This document shows positions 29,244-38,189 of a stretch of DNA of 48,356 nucleotides, one piece after another. Made by a program: the position numbers and the translations under genes. Positions within the stretch are counted from its first letter, which is position 1, and each line of letters starts with the position of its first letter. The DNA is from Acinetobacter sp. ANC 3781 (GTDB lineage Bacteria; Pseudomonadota; Gammaproteobacteria; Pseudomonadales; Moraxellaceae). Where the stretch lies: assembly GCF_004331285.1 (NCBI RefSeq), contig NZ_SJOH01000024.1, forward strand, positions 1 to 48,356. Direction: 5' to 3'. The notes beneath the pieces are model-generated. The model had not been told where the DNA came from. It was given only the letters and a program-made list of their open reading frames with translations, and made no database searches.

Positions 29244-29945
29244 ATGATTAAAAAAACATTGGCATTCGCCTTGGTTAGTTTTATTTCCAGCTTAACTTTG
29301 GCAAATGTTGATACGGTTAAAACTAACCTGGGTAAGCAACATCCTAAATTGAAGATTGAAAACATTCAAACCACCGAGATGAAAGGCATTTATAGCGGTT
29401 CAATGGATGGTCAAGTAGTGTACCTGGGGGAAGATGCGCAATATATTCTGGTTGGTTCAATGTACCGCTTAAGTGATCAGAAAAATTTGACCAAAGATTT
29501 AGTGCTTGAACAGAACAGTATTGACTGGAAAAAACTGCCTTTGCAGGACGCAGTAAAAAGTGTACGAGGTAATGGTAAACGCCAGATCGCAATCTTTTCT
29601 GACCCAAATTGCCCGTATTGCAAACAACTTGAGGCTGAAATAAACAAGTTAAATGATGTCACTATTTATACTTTTATTTATCCAATCAAAACCCAGTCTA
29701 TTGCTGTTTCCAAACAAGTGTTTTGTGAAAAAGATCCCGCCTTGGCCTGGTCAAATCTGATCAGTAAAGGCATACAACCTAGTTCGAATAAAAGCTGTAC
29801 CAACCCGATTGAGCGTAATTTGAGTTTGGGCAAATCTTTAGGTTTAAATGGAACTCCCGCAATTGTTTTCTCTAACGGTTTTAAAGTAATGGGTGTTCGT
29901 TCTGCGCCAGAAATTCAACAAATTTGGAAAGAATTAGGTTTATAA
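29244..29945 (+). CDS. dsbC: Periplasmic disulfide isomerase DsbC
   Basis: A V-shaped dimeric isomerase that repairs wrong disulfides in the periplasm. The 233-residue protein has a signal peptide (to about residue 20) and a dimerisation domain containing GIYSGSMDG and VGSMYRL. The thioredoxin domain carries the active site CPYC (Cys123, Cys126) in FSDPNCPYC. A second pair of cysteines (VFCEKDP and KSCTNP) and GTPAIVFSNG with the cis-proline follow. Length matches DsbC rather than DsbG. A terminator follows. Confidence 0.95.
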   Translation: MIKKTLAFALVSFISSLTLANVDTVKTNLGKQHPKLKIENIQTTEMKGIYSGSMDGQVVYLGEDAQYILVGSMYRLSDQKNLTKDLVLEQNSIDWKKLPLQDAVKSVRGNGKRQIAIFSDPNCPYCKQLEAEINKLNDVTIYTFIYPIKTQSIAVSKQVFCEKDPALAWSNLISKGIQPSSNKSCTNPIERNLSLGKSLGLNGTPAIVFSNGFKVMGVRSAPEIQQIWKELGL

Positions 29946-29971
29946 ACATCATAATTGCCCAATAAAAGCAT

Positions 29972-30001
29972 AAAAAAAGCACCTGATCAGGTGCTTTTTT
30001 T
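29972..30001. terminator. Bidirectional terminator between dsbC and the GlsB-type gene
   Basis: Perfect palindrome of AAAAAAAGCACCTGA and its complement with A and T runs, lying between convergent stops. Confidence 0.93.
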
Positions 30002-30032
30002 AACGGTAACATTGATTGTTTTAAATCAACAT

Positions 30033-30290
30033 TTAAACGCGTGATTTTTTAGTGACCATATTATAAATGAACAAAATAATGAGGGCACCGATCACGGAAG
30101 CAATAAAGCCTGCTGCTGAGTTTTCATCGTAAAGGCCGAGTAAACGTCCACCGTAAGTCGCTAGTAAAGAACCTGCAATACCCAACAAGGTGGTCACAAT
30201 AAATCCTGATTTATCATTTCCAGGATGAATAGCACGCGCAATTAAGCCTGCAATAAAACCTACTACGATGGCAACTATAAGTGTCCACAT
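30033..30290 (-). CDS. GlsB/YeaQ/YmgE family stress-response membrane protein
   Basis: An 85-residue protein, almost wholly hydrophobic, with three likely membrane segments. Family blocks are IAGLIARAIHPG and a Gly-rich helix (TTLLGIAGSLLATYGGRLLGLY), ending in KKSRV. Members are induced by acid, osmotic or envelope stress in other bacteria; their mechanism is unclear. GGAGAAG precedes the ATG at 30290. It appears to be a single-gene unit. Confidence 0.88.
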   Translation of the reverse strand: MWTLIVAIVVGFIAGLIARAIHPGNDKSGFIVTTLLGIAGSLLATYGGRLLGLYDENSAAGFIASVIGALIILFIYNMVTKKSRV

Positions 30291-30426
30291 ATGTCTTCTC
30301 CATTTATCGTTTGTTTATATATTTTCATTACGCTTTCATTTTTATAATTAATCATTTATGCAAAAGGAAACAGTTGAGTCCTGCTAAAAACTGTTGTTTT
30401 TTTGTTTAGGATTAAATCCAGTGCAT

Positions 30427-30450
30427 AAAAAAGTGGCCTGTGGCCACTTT
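30427..30450 (-). terminator. Intrinsic terminator of hpt
   Basis: AAAGTGGCC / GGCCACTTT stem, TGT loop, followed by six Us on the minus strand. Confidence 0.88.
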
Positions 30451-30468
30451 AAATATAGGAGATCAGTC

Positions 30469-30996
30469 TTAAAGACCAATTTCACCAATAAATGGAATGT
30501 GACGATATTTCTGGTCATAGTCTAAGCCGTAACCGACAATAAACTTATCCTCTACTTCAAAGCCTAAAAATTTCACTTCAAGGTCAATTTCACGACGTGA
30601 AGGTTTGCTGATTAAGGTGCACAGTTCAATAGAGTTCGGATTACGTGTGCTCAAAATTTCCAGAACTTTGCTGAGAGTATTTCCGGAGTCAATAATATCT
30701 TCGATAATGAGCACGTCTTTACCGCGAATTTCGCCGTCCAGATCTTTTAAAATTTTGACATCACGTGTTGAAACCGTACCGCCGCCGTAACTTGATACCG
30801 TCATAAAGTCGAGTTCATGCGGTTTAGCAATTGCACGACATAAATCTGCCATAAAAATGACTGAACCACGCAGTAAACCAATCAGAACAAGTTCTTTGTC
30901 ACTATTGGCATAGTGAGCATCAATTTTTGCACCAAGCTCTTTGACTTTAGCGTGAATTTCTTCAGCTGAGATCATTACGCTCATATGAACGGTCAT
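30469..30996 (-). CDS. hpt: Hypoxanthine phosphoribosyltransferase
   Basis: Purine salvage enzyme converting hypoxanthine (and possibly guanine) with PRPP to the nucleotide. The 175-residue protein has the PRPP-binding motif VLIIEDIIDSGNTL and the flexible-loop region SSYGGGTVSTRDV. It also has RDVKILKDLDGEIRGKDV and C-terminal VGYGLDYDQKYRHIPFIG. The start is uncertain between 30996 and downstream ATGs. guaD, another purine gene, lies about 200 bases upstream in the same direction, but a terminator separates them. Confidence 0.95.
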   Translation of the reverse strand: MTVHMSVMISAEEIHAKVKELGAKIDAHYANSDKELVLIGLLRGSVIFMADLCRAIAKPHELDFMTVSSYGGGTVSTRDVKILKDLDGEIRGKDVLIIEDIIDSGNTLSKVLEILSTRNPNSIELCTLISKPSRREIDLEVKFLGFEVEDKFIVGYGLDYDQKYRHIPFIGEIGL

Positions 30997-31026
30997 GGGT
31001 AGATACCTAAAAGCAAATCAAAAAAT

Positions 31027-31052
31027 AAAAAAGGTGTTGACCAGCAACACCT
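31027..31052 (-). terminator. Intrinsic terminator after the guaD unit
   Basis: AGGTGTTG / CAACACCT stem with a 5-base loop and a U-run on the minus strand. It lies about 67 bases after the stop of the small membrane-protein gene and so would end a transcript covering both. Confidence 0.85.
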
Positions 31053-31118
31053 CAAAAGATGTTTTAATTTTAATACATCTGCCCGAGAGATGCATCTTTT
31101 TTGCGCCTGAAAATGTAA

Positions 31119-31232
31119 TCAAGCCTTGATCTTTGGGGTATCGCACTTAAGCAAAACCGCACACGCCACGCCTAGTCCAATCAGCAGAAAAATCTTTTTA
31201 TTGGATGTTTTTGTGGTCTTGTTCTTTGACAT
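31119..31232 (-). CDS. 37-residue predicted single-pass membrane protein overlapping guaD
   Basis: A short frame starting at ATG 31232 inside the 3' end of guaD in another frame (35-base overlap). The product begins with a polar, Lys/Thr-rich stretch (MSKNKTTKTSNKK). A hydrophobic helix (IFLLIGLGVACAVLLKC) follows, and the tail is polar (DTPKIKA). GGAGA lies eight bases upstream of the ATG, an unusually good site for a chance ORF. The transcript terminator lies beyond its stop. These points suggest a real small gene translated from the guaD mRNA; function is unknown. Confidence 0.6.
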   Translation of the reverse strand: MSKNKTTKTSNKKIFLLIGLGVACAVLLKCDTPKIKA

Positions 31233-32535
31233 ATACCGGTTCTCCATAAATATAAGTTGCCTGGATATTACGATCATCGCCCGTAGTCATCAGGGCAAAT
31301 AAAGCATCTTCTATACCTTTAGTACGTTCTTGACGCAATGCCTGCAGTGCTGTGGCTTTTAAATCCAGTACAATAAAATCGGCTTCTTTGCCCAGGTTAA
31401 AGTTACCCAGTTTGTCGTCCAGATCCAAGGCTTTGGCTCCACCCAATGTTGCATGATACAGGGACTCAAATGCAGAGAGTTTATCGCCCTGAAGCTGTTG
31501 CACTTTGTAGGCTTCATTTAAGGTTTGCAGCTGGTTAAATGAAGTGCCGGCCCCTATATCAGTCCCTAAGCCGACTTTGACCTGCTTTTCCCAGGTTTTT
31601 TTCAAAGGAAATAACCCACTGCCCAAGAATAGGTTGGAGGTTGGACAAAAGGCAATCGCCGAGTTGGTCTGGTGCATACAGTCCCATTCGGCATCTTCTA
31701 AATGCACGCAGTGGGCGAATACCGAGCGCTGCCCTGTTAGGCCATAATGGTGATACACATCCAGATAGCCTTGTTGTTCTGGAAATAGTTCTTTAACCCA
31801 GGCAATTTCATTCTTGTTTTCACTTAAATGGGTGTGTACATAAACTTCCGGATATTCAGCTTTTAACTGCCCCGCTTTTGCAAGTTGTTCGGGTGTAGAA
31901 GTCGGTGCAAAACGTGGAGTAATCGCATACAGGTTACGGCCTTTGCCATGCCATTTTTCAATTAGGGCTTTAGAGTCGTTATAAGAACTCTCTGCTGTAT
32001 CACATAGATCATCGGGAGCATGACGGTCCATCATTACCTTGCCTGCAATTAAACGCATTTGATGCTGTTCTGCGGCTTCAAATAACGCATCGACCGATTC
32101 AGCATGGACTGTACAAAACACCAAGGCGGTGGTGGTACCATTTTTCAATAATTGCTGAACAAAAAATTGCGCGATTTTGTCGGCATAGGCTTTGTCTTTA
32201 AACTGCAATTCTGTGGGGAACGTATAGGTGTTCAGCCATTCCAATAATTGTTCCCCATAAGCACCCACCATTTCGGTTTGCGGGAAATGAATATGGGTAT
32301 CAATGAACCCCGGCACAATCAGTTGCTCAGGATAATGTTCAAGGGGCGTATCTTGATTCAGCAAATGCTGCCCATCTTGCCATGTCCCAAACCAGGTAAT
32401 TTTTCCAGCGCTGCTAATGAGCAAGCCATCTTCAAGATAACGAATGGCTTGGGCAATGTCTGAGGCTTGGGTGACAGTGTGTTGAAGATCAAGAAAGCGG
32501 CCACGAACGGCGCGTTGAGCCTGAAGAGGAGACAT
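31198..32535 (-). CDS. guaD: Guanine deaminase
   Basis: A 445-residue amidohydrolase converting guanine to xanthine in purine catabolism and salvage. Metal-site motifs are visible: FIDTHIHFPQ near the N-terminus, HTHLSE, FAHCVHLED and the LGTDIGAGTSFN aspartate. NLGKEADFIVLD is typical of the C-terminal beta region. The frame is open to 32601, but ATG 32535 has AAAGG seven bases upstream and begins close to the expected N-terminus. Its stop lies inside the small membrane-protein gene. Confidence 0.93.
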   Translation of the reverse strand: MSPLQAQRAVRGRFLDLQHTVTQASDIAQAIRYLEDGLLISSAGKITWFGTWQDGQHLLNQDTPLEHYPEQLIVPGFIDTHIHFPQTEMVGAYGEQLLEWLNTYTFPTELQFKDKAYADKIAQFFVQQLLKNGTTTALVFCTVHAESVDALFEAAEQHQMRLIAGKVMMDRHAPDDLCDTAESSYNDSKALIEKWHGKGRNLYAITPRFAPTSTPEQLAKAGQLKAEYPEVYVHTHLSENKNEIAWVKELFPEQQGYLDVYHHYGLTGQRSVFAHCVHLEDAEWDCMHQTNSAIAFCPTSNLFLGSGLFPLKKTWEKQVKVGLGTDIGAGTSFNQLQTLNEAYKVQQLQGDKLSAFESLYHATLGGAKALDLDDKLGNFNLGKEADFIVLDLKATALQALRQERTKGIEDALFALMTTGDDRNIQATYIYGEPVYVKEQDHKNIQ

Positions 32536-32689
32536 GCAATAACCTTTTAATTTCTCATTTTTTCGATTGATTGTACCTGAATTTTTTCTTTTAAACCCCA
32601 TCCCATCAGTTTTAAGCCTGCCCCTGTCCTATAAATTAAACCTAATATTTAGGATTGGAAAAAGTGCTCATAAATTATAATAGATGCAA

Positions 32690-32721
32690 TAAAAAGCCTT
32701 CCAGCTATGCGATGGAAGGCT
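32690..32721 (-). terminator. Intrinsic terminator of terC
   Basis: AGCCTTCCA / TGGAAGGCT stem with a 9-base loop, then a U-run on the minus strand, 19 bases after the stop. Confidence 0.88.
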
Positions 32722-32739
32722 GATCATTTTATTTAAAGG

Positions 32740-33696
32740 TTACAGTTGCTCTTGCTGTTTGTTGTAGCGAACTGATAACCAGGTAGTAATCGCCAGTACA
32801 ATCACAATAAAACCAAGTGAAATCCAGATTGGCATATGGAACACATCGAGCATTAGCATTTTGAAACCAATAAACAGCAGGATAATCCCGAGGCCATAAG
32901 GTAAATAATGCATTTTAGACGCTGCACCTGCCATGAGGAAGAACATGGCACGTAAACCTAAAATTGCCATCAGGTTTGCGGTCAAGACAATGAAGGGATC
33001 GGTGGTAACCGCAAAAATAGCCGGAATGGAATCCACTGCGAAAATCACATCGGAAGCTTCAACCAGAATCAGAACCAGCAATAATGGCGTGGCCCAGAGC
33101 ACACCATTTTGACGCACGAAGAAGTTATGCCCATCCAGATGCGAGGTAATACGGATATGTTTGCGTAACCATTTGAGTAAGGCCATATCTTCAATATTCG
33201 GGTTTTCTTCATGACCTTTAAGAAATTTAAAGCCGGTATAGACCAGGAAGGCACCAAAAATATACAGAATCCAGGAGAATTCCTGAACAAACCATGCACC
33301 GATAAAAATAAAAATGGTACGTAATACAATAGCGCCCAGTACCCCATAGAGCAAAATTTTACGCTGCAAGGCTGGAGGAATGGCAAACGCGGCAAAAATC
33401 ATCAGCCAGACAAATACGTTATCAATGGCAAGTGATTTCTCTAATAAATAGCCCGCAAAATATTCCATGGTTTTTTGATTGGCTAAAGCAACACCCGCCG
33501 TTTGCTGTAAATAAAGCCATAAACCGCCAGCGAACAGCATAGAAACACTGACCCAGGCAATGCTCCAATAGGCTGCTGACCTAATTTTAACGGGCTGGTC
33601 TTCTTTGTGTCTGAAGCCAATAAAGTCGATGATGAGCATGACTGCCACTATCGCAAAAAATGCCAGATACAACCCAAGGTTGCCGATGGATTCCAT
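32740..33696 (-). CDS. TerC/Alx-family membrane protein, manganese-linked
   Basis: A 318-residue inner-membrane protein with about 9 hydrophobic segments. Family motifs include EKSLAIDNVFVW (segment 3 acidic residues) and VEASDVIFAVDSIPAIFAVT, which carry the Asp and Glu residues proposed to bind metal. Relatives such as E. coli Alx export Mn(II). The 5' leader contains a yybP-ykoY riboswitch, strongly supporting a manganese role. GGAG lies eight bases before ATG 33696. The older TerC name refers to tellurite resistance, which is not implied here. Confidence 0.92.
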   Translation of the reverse strand: MESIGNLGLYLAFFAIVAVMLIIDFIGFRHKEDQPVKIRSAAYWSIAWVSVSMLFAGGLWLYLQQTAGVALANQKTMEYFAGYLLEKSLAIDNVFVWLMIFAAFAIPPALQRKILLYGVLGAIVLRTIFIFIGAWFVQEFSWILYIFGAFLVYTGFKFLKGHEENPNIEDMALLKWLRKHIRITSHLDGHNFFVRQNGVLWATPLLLVLILVEASDVIFAVDSIPAIFAVTTDPFIVLTANLMAILGLRAMFFLMAGAASKMHYLPYGLGIILLFIGFKMLMLDVFHMPIWISLGFIVIVLAITTWLSVRYNKQQEQL

Positions 33697-33727
33697 AAAA
33701 AAATCTCCACACCCGACAACTGGCCAT

Positions 33728-33784
33728 AAAAAAACCTTGACCTGCTGCCAGATGATTTAAACATCTGTGTCAACATGATCAAGG
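33728..33784 (-). terminator. Regulated terminator of the terC riboswitch
   Basis: CCTTGA (33735-33740) pairs with TCAAGG (33779-33784) across a roughly 38-base loop, followed by seven Us on the minus strand and then terC. The 5' arm overlaps the last conserved bases of the aptamer (GCAAGACC), which would let metal binding block the hairpin. Confidence 0.7.
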
Positions 33785-33926
33785 TCTTGCCTACATCTGA
33801 ATATCAATATTTTGTAATTTCAGATGCTCAGATACCGACTTTTTGCAAAGTGTAATGACGATATTCTGACACGTCGGCTAGAATTGCTTCTAGGGACGCT
33901 TGGAGGAGGCTACTCCCCTTGTTCAA
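33783..33926 (-). ncRNA. yybP-ykoY manganese riboswitch
   Basis: On the minus strand the leader of terC contains the family's hallmark bases in order: GGGGAGTAGCC (about 33909-33919), TCGTCATTAC (about 33854-33865) and GGCAAGACC (about 33783-33791). These are the conserved L1/L3 elements that bind Mn(II). Upstream is a 90-base stretch to the next gene, with the promoter not identified with confidence. Together with the downstream terminator this predicts Mn-induced expression of terC. Confidence 0.9.
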
Positions 33927-34008
33927 CTCAATTTCGTTTTGGATCTAATCCAAATGTGGCTGAAGAATCGCATATTTATGTGAATTGTGCAAATTTTATC
34001 TAAGCTAC

Positions 34009-35199
34009 CTACACTTTAATAAAATCTTTACGTTGCACCAAAATGAATGCCAATACAGTGCCGAGAATAGCCAGCAAGCCGCCCACAATTCCAATCTGAC
34101 TTAAGCCATAACTGGCCGTGACCATTCCGCCTAATAATGCCCCGCCGCCAATCCCGACATTATAAAGACCTGAATAAATGGCCATGGCGACATCGGTGGC
34201 ATCTGAAGCCAGGTTTAAGGTTTTGGCTTGCAGCGCCAGGCTGAAGCAAATAATGCTCATGCCCCAAAATAAGCTCAGCACACTCAAACTGTTCAAACCT
34301 TGAGCCAGTGGCAGGAGTAGCAACATGGACATTGCCAATAAAGCACTGCTTAAAGGAATCGCAATTTTGGGATATTGATTGCCAAATTTACCAAACAGAT
34401 AAGAACCAATAAAACCGGCACCGCCGTAAATGAGTAACAAGGTCGTGGTTTGGCTAGAACTAAAATGGGCAATATTGAGGGTAAAGGGTTCGATATAACT
34501 ATAAGCAGTAAATTGTGCCGTAATAATGATAACGGTTAAGGCAAACACGATCACCAGGCTCGGGCGTTTAAACAGCATGCCAATACTTTTGAGTGAACCC
34601 GAATTGACACTGGGCAGTTTGGGTAAAGTCTTTGCCAGTGTTAGGCAAATGATGGCTGCACCAATGGCAATTAAAGCAAAAGTATTACGCCAGCCATAGG
34701 CTTCACCAATCATGCGGCCAAATGGAATTCCCAATACCATCGCTAAAGCTGTGCCAGTTGCCAGTAAACCCAGCGCCTGAAATTCTTTACCTTTCGGGGC
34801 AACACGTACCGCTAAAGAGGCGGTAATAGACCAAAACAGCGCATGGGAAAATGCAATCCCGATCCGGCTGGCTAAAAGCACATTAAAGTTCCAGGCAAAA
34901 TAAGATAAGCCATGACTGAGAATAAATACCACAAATAAGGCAATCAGTAAAAAACGCCGTTCGACATTACGCGTCATCAGCATCATCGGCAGCGAAATAG
35001 GCGCAACCACCCATGCATACAGGGTAATCATGATGCCGACATCAGTGGCGGGCATATTGAAACTATTGCCAATATCGCTCAGCAATGCCACCGGGATAAA
35101 TTCGGTGGTATTAAAAATAAACGCCGCGAAGGCCAAAGTAATCACAGAGACCCATTGCCGCGTGGGATTGGGTGGAGATTCAGAAGATAAGGATGACAT
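34009..35199 (-). CDS. sotB: MFS sugar efflux transporter SotB
   Basis: A 396-residue major facilitator with 12 predicted membrane segments. Blocks such as [45 protein letters not shown] and [15 protein letters not shown] match E. coli SotB (YdeA), an exporter of arabinose and other sugars. The C-terminal [23 protein letters not shown] block also agrees. The ribosome-binding site is weak. The gap to terC carries the riboswitch, so the two genes are separate units. The substrate is inferred from family only. Confidence 0.9.
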   Translation of the reverse strand: MSSLSSESPPNPTRQWVSVITLAFAAFIFNTTEFIPVALLSDIGNSFNMPATDVGIMITLYAWVVAPISLPMMLMTRNVERRFLLIALFVVFILSHGLSYFAWNFNVLLASRIGIAFSHALFWSITASLAVRVAPKGKEFQALGLLATGTALAMVLGIPFGRMIGEAYGWRNTFALIAIGAAIICLTLAKTLPKLPSVNSGSLKSIGMLFKRPSLVIVFALTVIIITAQFTAYSYIEPFTLNIAHFSSSQTTTLLLIYGGAGFIGSYLFGKFGNQYPKIAIPLSSALLAMSMLLLLPLAQGLNSLSVLSLFWGMSIICFSLALQAKTLNLASDATDVAMAIYSGLYNVGIGGGALLGGMVTASYGLSQIGIVGGLLAILGTVLAFILVQRKDFIKV

Positions 35200-35373
35200 A
35201 GTCAGACAGTTTGAAAAATAGCGTTGAAGTTTAGGCTTAAAAGTTAAGCTTGTTAAGTTTAATCCTGGGTTGGAAAAGTGCGAATCCGATATAGACCCAA
35301 CAAAAAACTTAACAATATTGGGCTGGGATTTATGGCATGTTTATTTATATTCGCCTAAATGAGAAAACAAGAA

Positions 35374-35658
35374 ATGTTAGAAATTAAGCACAAAGATGAT
35401 GGTAAAAAAGGTGAATTTTATATTGGTGACAATGGACAGCGTTTAGCTGAAATGGCATATACCTGGGCAGGCGAAAAGGTATTTATTATTGAGCATACCG
35501 ATGTGGATGACACGCTGCGTGGACAAGGGGTAGGCAATAAATTACTTGAGCGTGCTGTTGCCATGGCGCGAGAAAAAAATCTCAAAATCATTCCGCTCTG
35601 CCCTTTTGCTAAATCGGTTTTTGATAAAGATTCATCTATTCACGATGTGTTGAAATAA
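35374..35658 (+). CDS. YjdJ-like GNAT-fold acetyltransferase (copy 1)
   Basis: A 94-residue small N-acetyltransferase-like protein, the size of the YjdJ/GNAT mini-domain. It has the acetyl-CoA pyrophosphate loop (RGQGVGNKLL) and IIEHTDVDDTL, followed by KIIPLCPFAKSVFDKD. The catalytic cysteine found in this family corresponds to the Cys in PLCPFA. An upstream ATG (35359) is possible, but 35374 aligns with copy 2's start. Substrate is unknown. It is the first of a tandem pair. Confidence 0.85.
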   Translation: MLEIKHKDDGKKGEFYIGDNGQRLAEMAYTWAGEKVFIIEHTDVDDTLRGQGVGNKLLERAVAMAREKNLKIIPLCPFAKSVFDKDSSIHDVLK

Positions 35659-35711
35659 GTTATTTTTAAAGTATTCTGATTTTAGTCAAATCAAAAAAGT
35701 GAGGGATAGCG

Positions 35712-35996
35712 ATGCAGTTTCAACATGATGATAACGGCCAAAAAGGCGAATTTTTTACTTTGAATGATTCAGGCAAACGGATTGCAGAAATCAGTTATGT
35801 CTGGACAGGTGAGCATAAAATTATCGCCAATCATACCTGGGTCGATGACACTTTGCGCGGACATGGGGTCGCGCGCCAGTTACTGGATGTTTTAGTGGAA
35901 TTTGCACGTCAAAAACAATTGAAAATTGTACCCACCTGTTCTTATGTCGATGTCATGTTTAGACGCGATAAAAGTTTTGCAGATGTTGTGGCTTAA
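35712..35996 (+). CDS. YjdJ-like GNAT-fold acetyltransferase (copy 2)
   Basis: A 94-residue tandem paralogue of copy 1, 53 bases downstream. It keeps DDTLRGHGVARQLLD (CoA loop) and VPTCSYVDVMF, where the Cys falls one position from copy 1's PLCPFA site. GAGGGA lies five bases upstream of ATG 35712. Divergence between the copies is high, so the duplication is old. A terminator shared with the convergent dehydrogenase follows. Function is not known. Confidence 0.85.
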   Translation: MQFQHDDNGQKGEFFTLNDSGKRIAEISYVWTGEHKIIANHTWVDDTLRGHGVARQLLDVLVEFARQKQLKIVPTCSYVDVMFRRDKSFADVVA

Positions 35997-36040
35997 GTTT
36001 GTGGTGATTTAATTGGTCGTAATTTAATTGGTTGTGATTT

Positions 36041-36065
36041 AAAAAGCCCAAAGATTTGGGCTTTT
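36041..36065. terminator. Bidirectional terminator between the GNAT pair and the dehydrogenase
   Basis: AAAAGCCCAAA / TTTGGGCTTTT, an 11-bp stem, between convergent stops at 35996 and 36096. Confidence 0.9.
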
Positions 36066-36095
36066 ATCATTTAGGGCTTTTCCTTCTTTAGCCCA

Positions 36096-37178
36096 TTAAG
36101 CAAGATCGATAATTACTTTCATCGCATTCTCATCTGCGGCATGTTTAAACACATCATAGGCTTTCTCAAATTCCGAAAATTTAAAGTGATGACTGGCCAA
36201 GCGTTCCAGAGGCAATTTTCCGGAACAGCAGGTTTTCAGCAACATGCCTGTGGTATTGGTATTGACCAAACCGGTGGTGATGGTCAGGTTCTTAATCCAG
36301 AGCTTTTGCAGTTCAAAATTAACCGGCTTGCCATGCACACCGACATTGGCAATATGACCACCTTCTTTGACCACGTTCTGGCAAATATTCCATGTCGGCT
36401 CTGCACCCACCGCTTCTATCGCACAATCGACCCCTCGCCCATCGGTAATCTCTAGAATACGTGCAATCGCATCTTCCTTGCCGGAATTAATGGTATGCGT
36501 TGCACCTAGTTCTTTGGCAAGTGCAAGACGGCTATCATCCATATCCACCGCAATAATTTGCGCAGGTGAATAGAATTGCGAAGTCAGTAAGCAGCCCATT
36601 CCAATCGGTCCTGTTCCCACAATTGCAATGCTATCCCCCGGTTTGACATCGCCATAGCGCACGCCAATTTCATGCGAGGTCGGTAAGACATCGGATAAAA
36701 ATACCGCGACATCTTCATTTAAGCCTTCGGGTAAGGGATAAAGCGAGGTATCGGCAAAAGGCGTGCGTACATATTCTGCGTGGGCACCATCAATCATGTA
36801 ACCCATAATCCAGCCCCCTCCGTTACGGCAGTGCGCATAGAGTTGTTTCTGACAGTTTTCACAGGTCCCACAGCGGCTGACGCAGGAAATAATCACCCGA
36901 TCGCCTTTTTTAACATTCTTGACGCCCGAACCGACTTCTTCAACGATCCCAATACCTTCATGACCTAGAATACGACCGTCAAATTTACCGGTGTTCTTGG
37001 TAGCCTCGTCCTGAATTTCGGGATTTTTACCTTTCCAGATGCCTAAATCTGTACCGCAAATGGTGGTTTTGGTGACCCGTATAACTGCATCGGTTGGATC
37101 AATAATCTGGGGAATGGGACGGTCTTCAAAACGGATATCATTTTCGCCGTAGTAGACCATGGCTTTCATTGTTGTCAT
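36096..37178 (-). CDS. Zinc-dependent alcohol dehydrogenase (medium-chain)
   Basis: A 360-residue MDR-family dehydrogenase oxidising a primary or secondary alcohol with NAD(P). Catalytic zinc ligands are Cys41 and His73-Glu74 (CGTD, GHE). The structural zinc site is formed by Cys103, Cys106, Cys109 and Cys117. The Rossmann motif GTGPIGMG follows. GGAAT lies eight bases before ATG 37178. The exact substrate and cofactor preference cannot be read from the sequence; the gene is isolated, with no pathway partners nearby. Confidence 0.88.
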   Translation of the reverse strand: MTTMKAMVYYGENDIRFEDRPIPQIIDPTDAVIRVTKTTICGTDLGIWKGKNPEIQDEATKNTGKFDGRILGHEGIGIVEEVGSGVKNVKKGDRVIISCVSRCGTCENCQKQLYAHCRNGGGWIMGYMIDGAHAEYVRTPFADTSLYPLPEGLNEDVAVFLSDVLPTSHEIGVRYGDVKPGDSIAIVGTGPIGMGCLLTSQFYSPAQIIAVDMDDSRLALAKELGATHTINSGKEDAIARILEITDGRGVDCAIEAVGAEPTWNICQNVVKEGGHIANVGVHGKPVNFELQKLWIKNLTITTGLVNTNTTGMLLKTCCSGKLPLERLASHHFKFSEFEKAYDVFKHAADENAMKVIIDLA

Positions 37179-37662
37179 CAGCGTATTCCTTTTCTATTCC
37201 CTCTCTTGCATGCTGTGGAGTCAATTTCCTATTTAAAAAGTTTAAGCAAAAACATTTAAATACAGGAAAATTAAACCATGATGAGAGGAAAACAGTTGAT
37301 CAGAGACTCTGCTGTATTGATAGACATTGAAGCATCGAGCATAAATACACAGAGCTTATCTATCTAAGCTATCAACAGTAATTGATGAAGTCATTACGTG
37401 GACAGGTTTGCTTACACAATGACCGGGTTTAATGACAACTAAAGCGGTTCAAGACAAAAAATATCAATACCTAATTTTATTTCAGGTTGTTTATGATCAG
37501 ATTATTTATGAGGGATAGGCTGATAAAAATAATAAAAATTATTTTCTGGTCTGCACTAGGACATTTAAAAGAAAATGAACTTTGCAGATGTGAGGGTTGA
37601 ACATCTGCATCGTTTAAAATGGCCTGTTGTTTGTTTAAAACCGTCGCCAATCCTTAGAGCGA
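37179..37662. other. 484-base intergenic stretch with no identified feature
   Basis: AT-rich DNA between the dehydrogenase and a small membrane-protein gene. I see only very short open frames without good ribosome-binding sites and no convincing hairpin with a T-run, apart from an inverted repeat (TCCTTA/TAAGGA near 37651-37671) that overlaps the downstream stop. Confidence 0.4.
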
Positions 37663-37977
37663 TTATAAGGATTGGGTTTTATTAAAGTGCAGGTTCTGGG
37701 ATTGGATCAGGTGAGTTAAAGCAAGACCCAGCAATGACGTCATCAGCATCATTTCCAGCATGGCATATTCGTTTACCCATAAAAAGCATAAGGCCAAGAC
37801 ACCCAAACTGCATGCCAGATATAAGGTATTTTGAACCCAAATTTTAAGCGCAATACCAAGCAGGCCTGAACAGATCGCAATGTTCAGCAGCTCTTCAATC
37901 CCATTACGATGCAAGACGATGATTAAGCTTAAATAGCTACAAACTAATCCCATCGTGATGAAAAGTTTTTTTAACAT
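37663..37977 (-). CDS. Small hydrophobic membrane protein, function unknown
   Basis: A 104-residue protein with three or four hydrophobic segments (about residues 5-22, 30-48, 52-70, 72-90), so an inner-membrane protein. I recognise no family. GGGGAAAAGC precedes ATG 37977. It is divergent from the BLUF photoreceptor gene, with about 210 bases between. No partner gene gives a clue to its role. Confidence 0.6.
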   Translation of the reverse strand: MLKKLFITMGLVCSYLSLIIVLHRNGIEELLNIAICSGLLGIALKIWVQNTLYLACSLGVLALCFLWVNEYAMLEMMLMTSLLGLALTHLIQSQNLHFNKTQSL

Positions 37978-38189
37978 GCTTTTCCCCTGATTCTAGGTAA
38001 TTAATTGGTTTGATTTGGCTAAATCAATTTTAATTCACCAAACAGTAAAAAATAAGGTGTTTTAAGCTATGCTATTTGTACGAAACAAATGACATTTGCT
38101 TAAAAAATAACCAGATCTAATGGTAAGCTCAGCATACTCAGTAATAAAAACCCTCTATTTCAAAATTACATGGCCAAAATAGGAATTTT

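Noticed and set aside
37278..37367. 29-codon frame in the gap beside the dehydrogenase
   Set aside because: Very short, no domain and no supporting terminator or operon context.
37651..37671. Terminator at the end of the small membrane-protein gene
   Set aside because: The inverted repeat overlaps the last codons and has no T-run on the gene's strand.
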